NCBI GenBank assembly: GCA_002379985.1
Contig: DFVG01000054.1
Location: forward strand, 504 to 23,894
Source of the DNA: Flavobacteriaceae bacterium UBA4166
Lineage (GTDB): Bacteria > Bacteroidota > Bacteroidia > Flavobacteriales > Flavobacteriaceae
DNA: 23,391 nt
Reading direction: 5' to 3'
Part shown: positions 7,483 to 15,251 of the stretch, in pieces
How positions within the stretch are numbered: the first letter of the stretch is position 1
How the letters are laid out: the number at the start of each line of letters is the position of its first letter
Translations under genes and position numbers: made by a program
The notes under the pieces: generated by a model
The model's input: the letters and a program-made list of their open reading frames with translations, nothing else
The model's database searches: none
What the model was told of the DNA's origin: nothing

Positions 7483-8255
7483 AGCACGTACGTTCCTTTA
7501 AAAACTTGTTGAGCAGGCCCAATCAAATAAATGTTTCGAAATCCTACTTCAGAAGCATCAAATTGTACTTCTAAGGTTCCGCCCATGGTTTCTATGGAGA
7601 GCGTTTCAGATTGCGCTTTACCCATAGCATACATCGCCAAGGCCACAGCTACTACTCCGGTACCGCACGAAAGTGTTTCGTTTTCCACACCTCGTTCATA
7701 AGTTCGAACGATAAAAGTGTCACTCTCTTTCAAACTCACAAAATTTACATTCGCGCCTTGCGCTCCATAGATCTCATTGCGTATGCGTTTTCCTTCGGAA
7801 GCCACAGCATGCGTATACACATCGTCTACCATCGTGACATGATGTGGAGACCCGGTGTCTAAAAAACAGTGTGCTTCTTCCACCGAAACATTGGGCACCT
7901 CTTGCATTTTTAAGGAGACGGTATTTCCGTCAACGGTAGCATAGTGCATTCCATCAACTGCCTCAAAAGCCGCCTTCTCTTCAATCAACCCTAACAATTT
8001 AGCAAAGAGCACAATACACCTTCCCCCATTACCGCACATCGAACTAGGCCTACCGTCTGAATTGTAATAGACCATCGTAAAATCAGCTTCCAAATGTTCC
8101 TCCAAAAGGATGAGTCCGTCTGCGCCAATGCCAAAATTGCGGTGACACATATCGGCGATCGCTTTGGTATCATTTTTGGGGAATAGTTCTTGACGATTAT
8201 CAATAAGTATAAAGTCGTTTCCGGTTCCTTGATATTTGTAAAATGTAAATTCCAT
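7479..8255 (-). CDS. dapF: Diaminopimelate epimerase
   Basis: DapF interconverts LL- and meso-diaminopimelate, the last shared step of lysine and peptidoglycan-DAP synthesis in the cytosol. The protein opens with Y-K-Y-Q-G-T-G-N-D-F. The two catalytic cysteines lie in M-C-G-N-G-G-R-C (Cys74) and L-S-C-G-T-G (Cys197). H-H-V, G-A-N-V-N-F-V and R-T-Y-E-R-G-V-E are also present. I chose ATG at 8255 (258 residues) rather than the in-frame ATG at 8273, because the homologous N-terminus begins here and a perfect -7 box sits just upstream; the longer form would begin at or above the promoter. First gene of the dapF-GNAT-mltG operon, which overlaps the next gene by 4 bases. Confidence 0.97.
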   Translation of the reverse strand: MEFTFYKYQGTGNDFILIDNRQELFPKNDTKAIADMCHRNFGIGADGLILLEEHLEADFTMVYYNSDGRPSSMCGNGGRCIVLFAKLLGLIEEKAAFEAVDGMHYATVDGNTVSLKMQEVPNVSVEEAHCFLDTGSPHHVTMVDDVYTHAVASEGKRIRNEIYGAQGANVNFVSLKESDTFIVRTYERGVENETLSCGTGVVAVALAMYAMGKAQSETLSIETMGGTLEVQFDASEVGFRNIYLIGPAQQVFKGTYVL

Positions 8256-8262
8256 GTGCAAA

Positions 8263-8270
8263 CAAAGGTA
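8263..8270 (-). promoter_or_regulatory. -7 box of the dapF operon promoter (near-leaderless)
   Basis: TACCTTTG on the minus strand is a perfect TAnnTTTG box that ends seven bases before the dapF ATG. Transcription would start within a few bases of the start codon, giving a very short or absent leader. No clear TTG is seen at the -33 distance. Confidence 0.6.
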
Positions 8271-8388
8271 CAAAAAGCGAGTGGCAATCCTCAGAACAAC
8301 TTGCTGTTAAATACTCGTTAAATAGGAAACGCGCCCGCAATACTGTCGTCATTATTATGTTATTTTAATACAGTAAAAAGTTGAAGAT

Positions 8389-9783
8389 ATGAAACAGACC
8401 ATGCGATTACTTTTAGTAGCCCTCATCGCCGGGGCAGTAACTTTAGGCGGCTATAAATTATTTGTGGAAGAAGATACCATTGCCTATGTGCAATCCACTG
8501 AAAACACTTCTTTCATCCCAACAAACAATTCAAGTACAGCGGCACTCGCATCGGGAGTAGAATTTACCGAAGCAGCAGAAAAAACCGTAAATGCGGTAGT
8601 ACACGTTAAAAATACCACGATCAGTCGACAACCGTCCAACATTATGGAGTATTTCTACGGTGGCGGCGAACCACGTGCCATGCTAGGAACTGGTAGCGGA
8701 GTGATCATTTCCCCTGACGGATATATTATTACCAACAACCACGTGATCGCCAATGCTTCACAATTGGAGGTAACCCTTAACGACAATAGAACCTACGAAG
8801 CAGAGCTGGTGGGAACCGATCCGAAGACGGATATCGCTTTGATTCGCATCGACGCAAATGAAGATTTGCCTTTTGTTCCTTTTGGAGATAGTAATTCGGT
8901 AAAGATTGGAGAATGGGTCTTGGCGGTTGGAAACCCCTTTAACCTCACCTCTACGGTTACTGCCGGTATTGTGAGCGCCAAGGCAAGGGACCTTAATGAA
9001 TTCGACCGCAACCCGCAATCCTTTATTCAAACCGATGCTGCCGTAAATCGCGGAAACAGCGGTGGGGCCCTCGTCAATACGCGCGGTGAATTGATTGGAA
9101 TCAATACGGCGATTACTTCCGAAACGGGATCCTACGTGGGATATGCCTTTGCTGTCCCCAGTAACAATGCCCGCAAGGTTATTGAAGATATTATGGAGTA
9201 CGGAAACGTACAACGCGGTATCCTTGGAATCTCTGCGGCTAATGTGAGCAATCCCGCACTGCGTCAACAAGGCATTAATGAGACGGAAGGGGTATATGTC
9301 GCCGGAATCGAACCCGGAAGCGGAGCCGATAAAGGCGGAATCAAAGAAGGAGACATCATCAAAAAGTTAGATGGGTATAAAATTGGAAAGTTTTCTGACC
9401 TCAGTGGTTATTTAGGAGCGAAACGTCCAAACGACGTGGTACAAGTGACCGTATTGCGCAACGGAAAAGAGAAAGTGATTCCCGTGACACTCATCAAGTT
9501 AGAAACCTATGAATTAAGTGATATCGGACTCGAAGTACGCAATACCACCAAAGCGAACCTCCAACAACGCAATTTAGAATACGGTGTAGAAGTCTCTCGT
9601 TCCCTTACGCAAGAAATGCAGCGATACAATCTGGAAGGGATTATTATCACCCAAATTAATGATCAGCCGGTACGCGATATAGACGATGCCAAACGCATCA
9701 TGAACAGACGCGATGGTCAAGACCCAATTAAGGTGACGTTTGTCGATCTGAAAGGTGAGAAAAACTCCTTTATTTTCAGATAA
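8389..9783 (+). CDS. degP: DegP/HtrA-type periplasmic serine protease
   Basis: This is a trypsin-like serine protease and chaperone of the HtrA family that removes misfolded envelope proteins. An N-terminal hydrophobic segment (about 5-21) acts as a signal peptide or anchor. The protease domain covers about residues 56-260 with the triad His118 (T-N-N-H-V), Asp148 (K-T-D-I-A-L) and Ser224 (G-N-S-G-G-A-L). Two PDZ domains follow: the first about 265-355 (with G-V-Y-V-A-G-I-E-P-G-S-G-A), the second about 370-464 (with I-I-I-T-Q-I-N-D-Q-P-V). 464 residues, full length. It lies alone, divergent from dapF and closed by a strong terminator. Whether it is the DegP, DegQ or DegS equivalent cannot be decided; two PDZ domains fit DegP/DegQ. 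Confidence 0.95.
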   Translation: MKQTMRLLLVALIAGAVTLGGYKLFVEEDTIAYVQSTENTSFIPTNNSSTAALASGVEFTEAAEKTVNAVVHVKNTTISRQPSNIMEYFYGGGEPRAMLGTGSGVIISPDGYIITNNHVIANASQLEVTLNDNRTYEAELVGTDPKTDIALIRIDANEDLPFVPFGDSNSVKIGEWVLAVGNPFNLTSTVTAGIVSAKARDLNEFDRNPQSFIQTDAAVNRGNSGGALVNTRGELIGINTAITSETGSYVGYAFAVPSNNARKVIEDIMEYGNVQRGILGISAANVSNPALRQQGINETEGVYVAGIEPGSGADKGGIKEGDIIKKLDGYKIGKFSDLSGYLGAKRPNDVVQVTVLRNGKEKVIPVTLIKLETYELSDIGLEVRNTTKANLQQRNLEYGVEVSRSLTQEMQRYNLEGIIITQINDQPVRDIDDAKRIMNRRDGQDPIKVTFVDLKGEKNSFIFR

Positions 9784-9802
9784 TTAAACCCTTTATAAAC
9801 AC

Positions 9803-9838
9803 AAATCCCGCTTCCTCAAGAGCGGGATTTTTATTTTT
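9803..9838 (+). terminator. Intrinsic terminator of the HtrA gene
   Basis: A perfect 10-bp stem, AAATCCCGCT (9803-9812) with AGCGGGATTT (9821-9830), an 8-nt loop and a T-rich tail follow the stop by 20 bases. Confidence 0.92.
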
Positions 9839-9872
9839 ATAAAAATTGCTTCTCGAAAACGTTTTAGTTAAT

Positions 9873-9880
9873 TATTTTTG
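9873..9880 (+). promoter_or_regulatory. -7 box of the GAPDH promoter
   Basis: TATTTTTG matches TAnnTTTG exactly, 34 bases before the ATG. The nearest TTG upstream (9846-9848) is 24 bases away, further than the 19 seen at other promoters here. Confidence 0.55.
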
Positions 9881-9914
9881 CAGCCTAATACAAACACCCT
9901 AAACCCTCATCAAT

Positions 9915-11363
9915 ATGTCTTTTGACAATGTGTACGAAAAAGAGCTTTCCTTTCAAACCGATCGTCGCAAAGCTTCCGTTGAATTCATTCAAACCGTAAG
10001 TGAGTTATGGTATGATAAATCGATTGAATTGGTACTCTTCCGAAACACGCTCATCGACCGAAACGTTAGCGAAATTTTACACCTGCACGAATATGCCGGT
10101 GCCTTCGTTCAAAAACCGATCTCTATTTTTGATTCCGTAGAAATTGCGGAAGCTATTAAAAAATTAGACCTCCCTCCTGCCAAGCTTGATATTGGAAAAT
10201 TGACTTACGAATATCACTTGGAGGATAACAAATATGCTGATGCCTTGGCTTTTGTAAGCGATAAGTTGAAAGATGCCAAAAAACAGAAGGACATCGTCCC
10301 AAAGGATGTGGTGTTGTATGGCTTCGGAAGAATAGGCCGATTGCTTGCCCGAGAGCTGATGACGCGCACCGGAAAAGGAAATCAAATGCGCCTACGTGCG
10401 ATCGTGACCCGTGGGACCATCGACCAAACCGTCTTGGAAAAAAGAGCATCGCTCTTAGAATGTGATTCGGTACATGGTGATTTCCCAGGAACGGTTTCCG
10501 TAGACATAGAAAACAGTGCGTTGATCATCAACGGAACAACCGTGCACATGATCTCTGCCAACCAACCGGAAGATATTGATTACAAAAAATATGGTATCGA
10601 TAATGCTTTGGTGATTGACAATACTGGAGCGTTTAGAGATGAAGAAGCCTTATCACGTCACCTAAATGCCAAAGGCGCGGCCAAAGTATTGCTTACCGCC
10701 CCCGGAAAAGGAGTGCCTAATATTGTACACGGAGTAAATCATAAAGAATACGACCCCAACAAAATCGATATATTTTCTGCTGCGTCTTGTACTACTAATG
10801 CGATCACTCCGGTGCTGAAAGTAATGGAAGACAGTTTTGGGGTGCATCACGGACATTTAGAAACCATCCATGCGTACACCAACGATCAAAACTTGGTGGA
10901 CAACATGCATAAAAAATATCGAAGAGGGCGCGCAGCTGCTTTAAATATGGTGATCACCGAAACTGGTGCGGGAAAAGCAGTATCAAAAGCGTTGCCTTCT
11001 TTTGAAGGAAAACTCACATCGAATGCGATTCGGGTTCCCGTTCCTAATGGTTCGTTAGCGATCTTAAATCTATCGTTGGAAAAAACCACTTCTGTAGATG
11101 CTATCAATGCGACCATGAAAAAGTATGCGTTGGAGGGTGACTTGGTCGAGCAGATCAAATACTCCTTGAGCAACGAATTGGTATCCAGCGATATTGTAGG
11201 GACTTCTGCCCCTGCTATTTACGACAGCAATGCTACCATCGTAACAGCTGACGGAAAGAATGCCATCTTATATGTTTGGTATGATAACGAATATGGCTAT
11301 AGCCACCAAGTAATTCGCTTGGCGAAGTATATCAGTAAGGTACGCCGTTATACCTATTATTAG
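9915..11363 (+). CDS. gap: Glyceraldehyde-3-phosphate dehydrogenase, long form with N-terminal extension
   Basis: Phosphorylating GAPDH converts glyceraldehyde-3-phosphate to 1,3-bisphosphoglycerate (or the reverse) in glycolysis and gluconeogenesis. The Rossmann motif Y-G-F-G-R-I-G-R begins only at about residue 135. The catalytic Cys292 is in S-C-T-T-N-A-I-T-P, and His319 in E-T-I-H-A-Y-T sits 27 residues on, the canonical spacing. G-A-G-K-A-V-S-K-A-L-P and W-Y-D-N-E-Y-G-Y-S follow. The roughly 130-residue N-terminal extension is not part of the standard 330-residue enzyme and has no motif I recognise; it is charged and probably helical. Proteins of this length are known in Flavobacteriaceae next to a short GAPDH, so this may be a second isozyme with another direction or cofactor preference (inference). 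Monocistronic: own promoter and shared terminator. Confidence 0.95.
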   Translation: MSFDNVYEKELSFQTDRRKASVEFIQTVSELWYDKSIELVLFRNTLIDRNVSEILHLHEYAGAFVQKPISIFDSVEIAEAIKKLDLPPAKLDIGKLTYEYHLEDNKYADALAFVSDKLKDAKKQKDIVPKDVVLYGFGRIGRLLARELMTRTGKGNQMRLRAIVTRGTIDQTVLEKRASLLECDSVHGDFPGTVSVDIENSALIINGTTVHMISANQPEDIDYKKYGIDNALVIDNTGAFRDEEALSRHLNAKGAAKVLLTAPGKGVPNIVHGVNHKEYDPNKIDIFSAASCTTNAITPVLKVMEDSFGVHHGHLETIHAYTNDQNLVDNMHKKYRRGRAAALNMVITETGAGKAVSKALPSFEGKLTSNAIRVPVPNGSLAILNLSLEKTTSVDAINATMKKYALEGDLVEQIKYSLSNELVSSDIVGTSAPAIYDSNATIVTADGKNAILYVWYDNEYGYSHQVIRLAKYISKVRRYTYY

Positions 11364-11384
11364 TAGTCAGCTTAATTTTAAAAT

Positions 11385-11414
11385 AAAAAGCCCATGAAAA
11401 TCATGGGCTTTTTT
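11385..11414. terminator. Bidirectional terminator between GAPDH and the Gfo/Idh gene
   Basis: A perfect 13-bp inverted repeat (11385-11397 with 11401-11413) with an AAA loop has an A-tract before it and a T-tract after it, so it can end transcription from both converging genes. It is 21 bases from the GAPDH stop and 13 from the other stop. Confidence 0.93.
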
Positions 11415-11426
11415 ATTGTCACAGGT

Positions 11427-12839
11427 TTAAATCTCCCAACCTTCGCGATAGTCGCGCTTCACCCAATTATTGGCAAAGTCCCAATTAGTTACCTTCATAT
11501 TTTCACCATCCCATTTAATGGTGCGACGCCCCGGATAGTTATAAGGCGCCCAATCGCCCACTTTCTTTCCTTCCTTTAACGTCTTGTATTGATAAGCTTT
11601 GATCGCAAGGTTCCCCATCAATACCGCTTCGGTTAACGGTCCCCCGTACGAGAATGGAGAGGTGGTCTCACCTCCATTTAAGCAAGCATCCACAAATACT
11701 CCAGCATGTGATGTTTTTACTCGTGGCAAACTAGGTGTCGGAGGAGTAAAGTTGGCCATACGTTCCGCAGGTAACAGTCGCGGGTTTGCTGAATAGGTAT
11801 CTGTTACCATGATACCTTTCGTTCCGTAGAAAATACTTCCTCCACCATTATCTCCGGGTACTTCGCCATCTCCTAATTCAGGTGGAAGATCAGGCATGAT
11901 ACCACCATCGTACCAGTTAAGTGACAGGTCACCATGTTTTTCGGTGTCAAATTGAAGTCGAACGATAGAGGAAGGCGGGCATGCTTCCGAGAAATCAGCC
12001 TCTACGAAATCTCCCGACCAAACCGTGGTACAACTCGCTTCCGCTTCGTACGGAAATTTTAAGCCTAATGTTTTAAAAGGCGTTTCCATAATGTGACAGC
12101 CCATATCGCCCATGGCACCCGTTCCGAAGTCCCAGAAACCGCGCCACTTAAATGGCAAATAATTGGCATTGTAGGGGCGCATCTTAGCGGGGCCTAACCA
12201 GAGGTCCCATACCAGTGTTTCCGGAATCGGCTCGCCTTCGGTAATATGCTTAAACCCTTGCGGCCACACGGGGCGATTCGTCCAGCAATCTACCCGTTCT
12301 ATTGTGCCGATCACTCCGGCATCGATCCATTCTTGGGCTTGGCGAATGCCCTCACCGGAAGAACCTTGATTCCCCATCTGGGTTACGATCTTATTTTCCG
12401 CAGCGACCTGCGTCATGAGTCGGGCTTCATAAATATTATGCGTCAACGGCTTTTCTACGTACGCATGTTTTTTCGCACGCATAAACGGCAATGCAATCGT
12501 CGCATGGGTATGATCGGGTGTCGCTACCATCACCGCGTCGATATCTTTTAAGTGAGCATCATAGACCTTTCGAAAATCTTTGTACTGCTTGGCCTTCGGG
12601 TAGGCGGCAAAAGTGTTTGCAGCACGCTTAGCGTCTACATCGCAAAGGGCTACGAATTTTACCTTTCCGGTTTGATTCATTTCATTGATAACGCCCGAAC
12701 CTCTTCCTCCTACACCAATGGCGGCAATATAAAGGGTATCACTTGGGGCGATGTGTGTTCCTCCAAGCACAAAGCTAGGCACTATGGAAAAAGCGGCTCC
12801 AGCGGCCGCCGATTTCTTGATAAAGGATCGTCTTTTCAT
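11427..12839 (-). CDS. Gfo/Idh/MocA family oxidoreductase with twin-arginine signal
   Basis: This is an NAD(P)-dependent oxidoreductase of the glucose-fructose oxidoreductase family, probably acting on a sugar, inositol or sugar acid in the periplasm. The N-terminus M-K-R-R-S-F-I-K-K-S with a short hydrophobic stretch (A-A-A-G-A-A-F-S-I-V) is a Tat signal, as in Zymomonas GFOR, where the folded protein is exported with its nucleotide. The Rossmann motif G-V-G-G-R-G lies at about residues 42-47, and the conserved E-K-P-L is at 129-132 with the catalytic-site Lys. G-D-M-G-C-H-I lies in the C-terminal substrate domain. I chose ATG at 12839 (470 residues), not 12860, because it begins the Tat motif and the longer start would sit against the predicted -7 box. 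The substrate cannot be told. Single gene, convergent with GAPDH. Confidence 0.93.
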   Translation of the reverse strand: MKRRSFIKKSAAAGAAFSIVPSFVLGGTHIAPSDTLYIAAIGVGGRGSGVINEMNQTGKVKFVALCDVDAKRAANTFAAYPKAKQYKDFRKVYDAHLKDIDAVMVATPDHTHATIALPFMRAKKHAYVEKPLTHNIYEARLMTQVAAENKIVTQMGNQGSSGEGIRQAQEWIDAGVIGTIERVDCWTNRPVWPQGFKHITEGEPIPETLVWDLWLGPAKMRPYNANYLPFKWRGFWDFGTGAMGDMGCHIMETPFKTLGLKFPYEAEASCTTVWSGDFVEADFSEACPPSSIVRLQFDTEKHGDLSLNWYDGGIMPDLPPELGDGEVPGDNGGGSIFYGTKGIMVTDTYSANPRLLPAERMANFTPPTPSLPRVKTSHAGVFVDACLNGGETTSPFSYGGPLTEAVLMGNLAIKAYQYKTLKEGKKVGDWAPYNYPGRRTIKWDGENMKVTNWDFANNWVKRDYREGWEI

Positions 12840-12861
12840 GGTTGGATGTTTTTGATGCATC

Positions 12862-12869
12862 TAAAGGTA
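12862..12869 (-). promoter_or_regulatory. Probable -7 box of the Gfo/Idh gene
   Basis: TACCTTTA on the minus strand is one base off TAnnTTTG, 22 bases before the chosen ATG. Confidence 0.4.
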
Positions 12870-12984
12870 CAAAATGACCGCATATATTTTTTATCAGTTC
12901 ATAATTCATGTTAGGCATGGTGATTTATGAGTTCATTAACTGAATAACATGTGGTAATGACAGAAATTTGTTAAAAAAGGTGTG

Positions 12985-14265
12985 ATGGCAACACGAGAAA
13001 AAAAGAAACGACGGGCCTACCGAAAGAAGCGGTATACGATACCAATCATCATTATTGTATTGCTTATCGCATTTCGAATTTATTTACCTACGCTGGTTAA
13101 AAATCGAATCAATAAGGTCTTGGCCAACATTCCGGGGTATTATGGTTATGTGGAAGATGTAGACATTGCCTTATATCGTGGTGCTTATGTGTTGAATGGT
13201 TTCTATCTGAACAAAGTAACGAAGGAAACCGAAGTCGATTTTCTTGATTTTCCGAAGACCGATATCTCTATTGAATGGAAATCGCTGTTCAAAGGAAAAA
13301 TCGTCAGTGAGATCGACATGTACGATCCTACCGTTATCTATGTATTCGAAGATCAACAGCAACAAACGCCGGGAGAAGCCGACGTGGAAGATTGGACACA
13401 AGCGCTCAAAGATATTGTACCGATTGATATCAACAATTTTGAAGTGTACCGTGGAACAGTGGCCTTTGTTCAGTTGCAGGCCGACCCAAATATTGACGTG
13501 AACATTCATGACATCCGACTCACCGCCAAGAACCTTCGGAATGTCGTCGATAAAGAACGTGCCCTCCCCTCGCCTATTACGGCAACGGGAGTTTCCATTG
13601 GCGGCGGAAACATGAATCTCAACGGAAATTTAAATCTTCTGAAACAGATCCCCGATATGGACCTAGCCTTCAGTCTGGAAGAAGTAGATGCCACCGCCCT
13701 AAACGAATTTACCCGACATTATGCAGGTTTAGACTTTGATAAAGGTACCTTTGCACTCTATAGCGAGGTGGCGATAGCCGATTCTTACTTGAAAGGTTAT
13801 ATCAAACCCTTGTTTATTGATACCAAGCTGATTGGAGAAGATGACGGATTTTTAGGAGTTCTCTGGGAAGGCTTTGTAGGATTGTTTAAATTTATACTGA
13901 AAAACCAACGTACGGATACCGTAGCCACTCGAGTTCCGATCGAGGGCGATCTTAGTAAAGTGGATGCCGGTGTATGGACCACGGTGTTGCGAATTTTTGA
14001 AAACGCATGGTTACGTGCGTTCCGAGGAGAAGTGGATGATGATATTAATTATGAGGACGCCTTGAATGATCCTAATCTCTCGCGAGAGGAGAAACGAGCC
14101 CTTCGGAAACAACGAAGGGAAGAGCGACGCGAGGAGCGGAAAAATGATACCACGGGATTCTTCGATAAGATCTTTGGAGGCGATGGCGATGAAGGCGATG
14201 AAGAAGATCCTACGGATGACGGTTGGTTTGGTGGTGAAGAAGACAAAACAGACGACGGACAATAA
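12985..14265 (+). CDS. AsmA/DUF748-like membrane-anchored protein
   Basis: This is an envelope protein resembling the AsmA-like superfamily (DUF748, YdbH/TamB/YhdP relatives), whose members form long grooves used for lipid transport or outer-membrane assembly. A basic N-terminus (K-K-K-R-R-A-Y-R-K-K-R) is followed by one membrane helix (about residues 18-34) and a periplasmic region with the typical repeats, such as V-D-I-A-L-Y-R-G-A-Y and I-D-I-N-N-F-E-V-Y-R-G-T-V. The last 70 or so residues are low-complexity: first Arg/Glu-rich (R-K-Q-R-R-E-E-R-R-E-E-R), then Asp/Glu/Gly-rich. At 426 residues it is short for the superfamily. ATG at 12985 was chosen over the overlapping GTG at 12982. The GNAT gene begins eight bases after its stop. 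Function is inferred from family resemblance only. Confidence 0.7.
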   Translation: MATREKKKRRAYRKKRYTIPIIIIVLLIAFRIYLPTLVKNRINKVLANIPGYYGYVEDVDIALYRGAYVLNGFYLNKVTKETEVDFLDFPKTDISIEWKSLFKGKIVSEIDMYDPTVIYVFEDQQQQTPGEADVEDWTQALKDIVPIDINNFEVYRGTVAFVQLQADPNIDVNIHDIRLTAKNLRNVVDKERALPSPITATGVSIGGGNMNLNGNLNLLKQIPDMDLAFSLEEVDATALNEFTRHYAGLDFDKGTFALYSEVAIADSYLKGYIKPLFIDTKLIGEDDGFLGVLWEGFVGLFKFILKNQRTDTVATRVPIEGDLSKVDAGVWTTVLRIFENAWLRAFRGEVDDDINYEDALNDPNLSREEKRALRKQRREERREERKNDTTGFFDKIFGGDGDEGDEEDPTDDGWFGGEEDKTDDGQ

Positions 14266-14273
14266 ATTATATT

Positions 14274-14714
14274 ATGACTGTAAAACGAGCCAACGAAGAA
14301 CATCTTGACCTTTTAGTACCTTTATTTAACGCCTATCGCGTTTACTACAAACAACCTAGCAATCTGGATAAAGCCCGAGAATTTCTTTCGGAACGAATTA
14401 AAAACGAGGATTCTGTAATTTTTATCGCTTTAGACGATAAGGGAGCCGCATTGGGCTTTACACAATTGTATCCTATCTTTTCCTCGGTATCAGCACAGCA
14501 TATTTATGTGTTGAACGATATTTATGTAGATTCTTCAAGACGTGGGTTAGGAACGGGAGCTGCTTTATTGAACAAAGCCAAAGAATACGCCACCGAAAAA
14601 GGCGCAAAACGCATTGAACTGGAAACTGATATTGGTAATCCGGCACAACGTCTATACGAACGTATGGGTTGGGTAAAGGACACCAAATTCTATCATTTTT
14701 ACTGGGACGTCTAA
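14274..14714 (+). CDS. GNAT family N-acetyltransferase
   Basis: This is a small acetyl-CoA-dependent acetyltransferase of 146 residues. It begins V-K-R-A-N-E-E-H-L-D-L-L-V-P-L-F and shows the strand I-Y-V-L-N-D-I-Y-V-D, the acetyl-CoA loop R-R-G-L-G-T-G (89-95), the helix A-A-L-L-N-K-A and the motif N-P-A-Q-R-L-Y-E-R-M-G-W. Near Y-K-Q-P it resembles acetyltransferases that act on free amines or small molecules, but the acceptor is unknown. It starts eight bases after the DUF748-like gene and is probably in the same transcript. The stop is followed by a 42-base gap with a possible promoter for the next gene. Confidence 0.9.
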   Translation: MTVKRANEEHLDLLVPLFNAYRVYYKQPSNLDKAREFLSERIKNEDSVIFIALDDKGAALGFTQLYPIFSSVSAQHIYVLNDIYVDSSRRGLGTGAALLNKAKEYATEKGAKRIELETDIGNPAQRLYERMGWVKDTKFYHFYWDV

Positions 14715-14730
14715 TTAATAGATTTCTACG

Positions 14731-14738
14731 TATTTTTA
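14731..14738 (+). promoter_or_regulatory. Possible -7 box upstream of the TPR-trmD pair
   Basis: TATTTTTA, one base off TAnnTTTG, lies 18 bases before the TPR start. The surrounding ACGTATTTTTA is identical to the one before the dehydrogenase gene (1926-1936). No -33 TTG at the right spacing. Confidence 0.35.
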
Positions 14739-14756
14739 CGGTCTAAACCACCACAC

Positions 14757-15251
14757 ATGGACCATCTTACCAAACTAGAGGAAATGCTTGACCGTGCCAA
14801 TATGGACATTAAAAACGGGAAGTATGAAGAAGCCTCCAACACCTTGGAGGAAATCATCAATATAGATCCTAACTTCGGGAAGGCTTATAATCACCTTGGG
14901 TATTTGCATGAGGTAAAATTCAAGGAATACGATAAAGGAGAGACCTTATACAAGCTTTGTTTGGAAAAAACGCCCATGTATCCTTCGGTATATTACAACT
15001 ATGCAGTATTGCTATCTACGGTAGGAAAGTGGGACGAACTCAAAGAATTACTAGACCAGTCACTAAATGTTCCAGGAATTGTAAAGGCCACGATTTTTAA
15101 TGAATACGGCATCATGTACGAACAACAGGGCGAACTGGATAAGGCGATTGAGTATTATAAGAAAGCCGGACTCAATACCTTGGATAAAAATGTATTGGAA
15201 CGTGCGAAAGGATCAATTGAACGCTGTAAATCGAAAAAAGACTTGTTTTAA
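14757..15251 (+). CDS. Tetratricopeptide repeat protein
   Basis: This is a 164-residue protein built of about four TPR-like helix pairs. Readable repeat cores are N-G-K-Y-E-E-A-S-N-T-L-E-E-I-I-N-I-D-P-N, A-Y-N-H-L-G-Y-L-H-E, Y-Y-N-Y-A-V-L-L and Y-G-I-M-Y-E-Q-Q-G-E-L-D-K-A-I-E-Y-Y. It has no signal peptide or membrane segment, so it is probably a cytoplasmic protein-protein adaptor. Its TAA stop shares one base with the ATG of trmD (TAATG), which implies translational coupling, so its expression is tied to tRNA modification and ribosomal protein synthesis. No partner can be named from sequence. Confidence 0.85.
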   Translation: MDHLTKLEEMLDRANMDIKNGKYEEASNTLEEIINIDPNFGKAYNHLGYLHEVKFKEYDKGETLYKLCLEKTPMYPSVYYNYAVLLSTVGKWDELKELLDQSLNVPGIVKATIFNEYGIMYEQQGELDKAIEYYKKAGLNTLDKNVLERAKGSIERCKSKKDLF

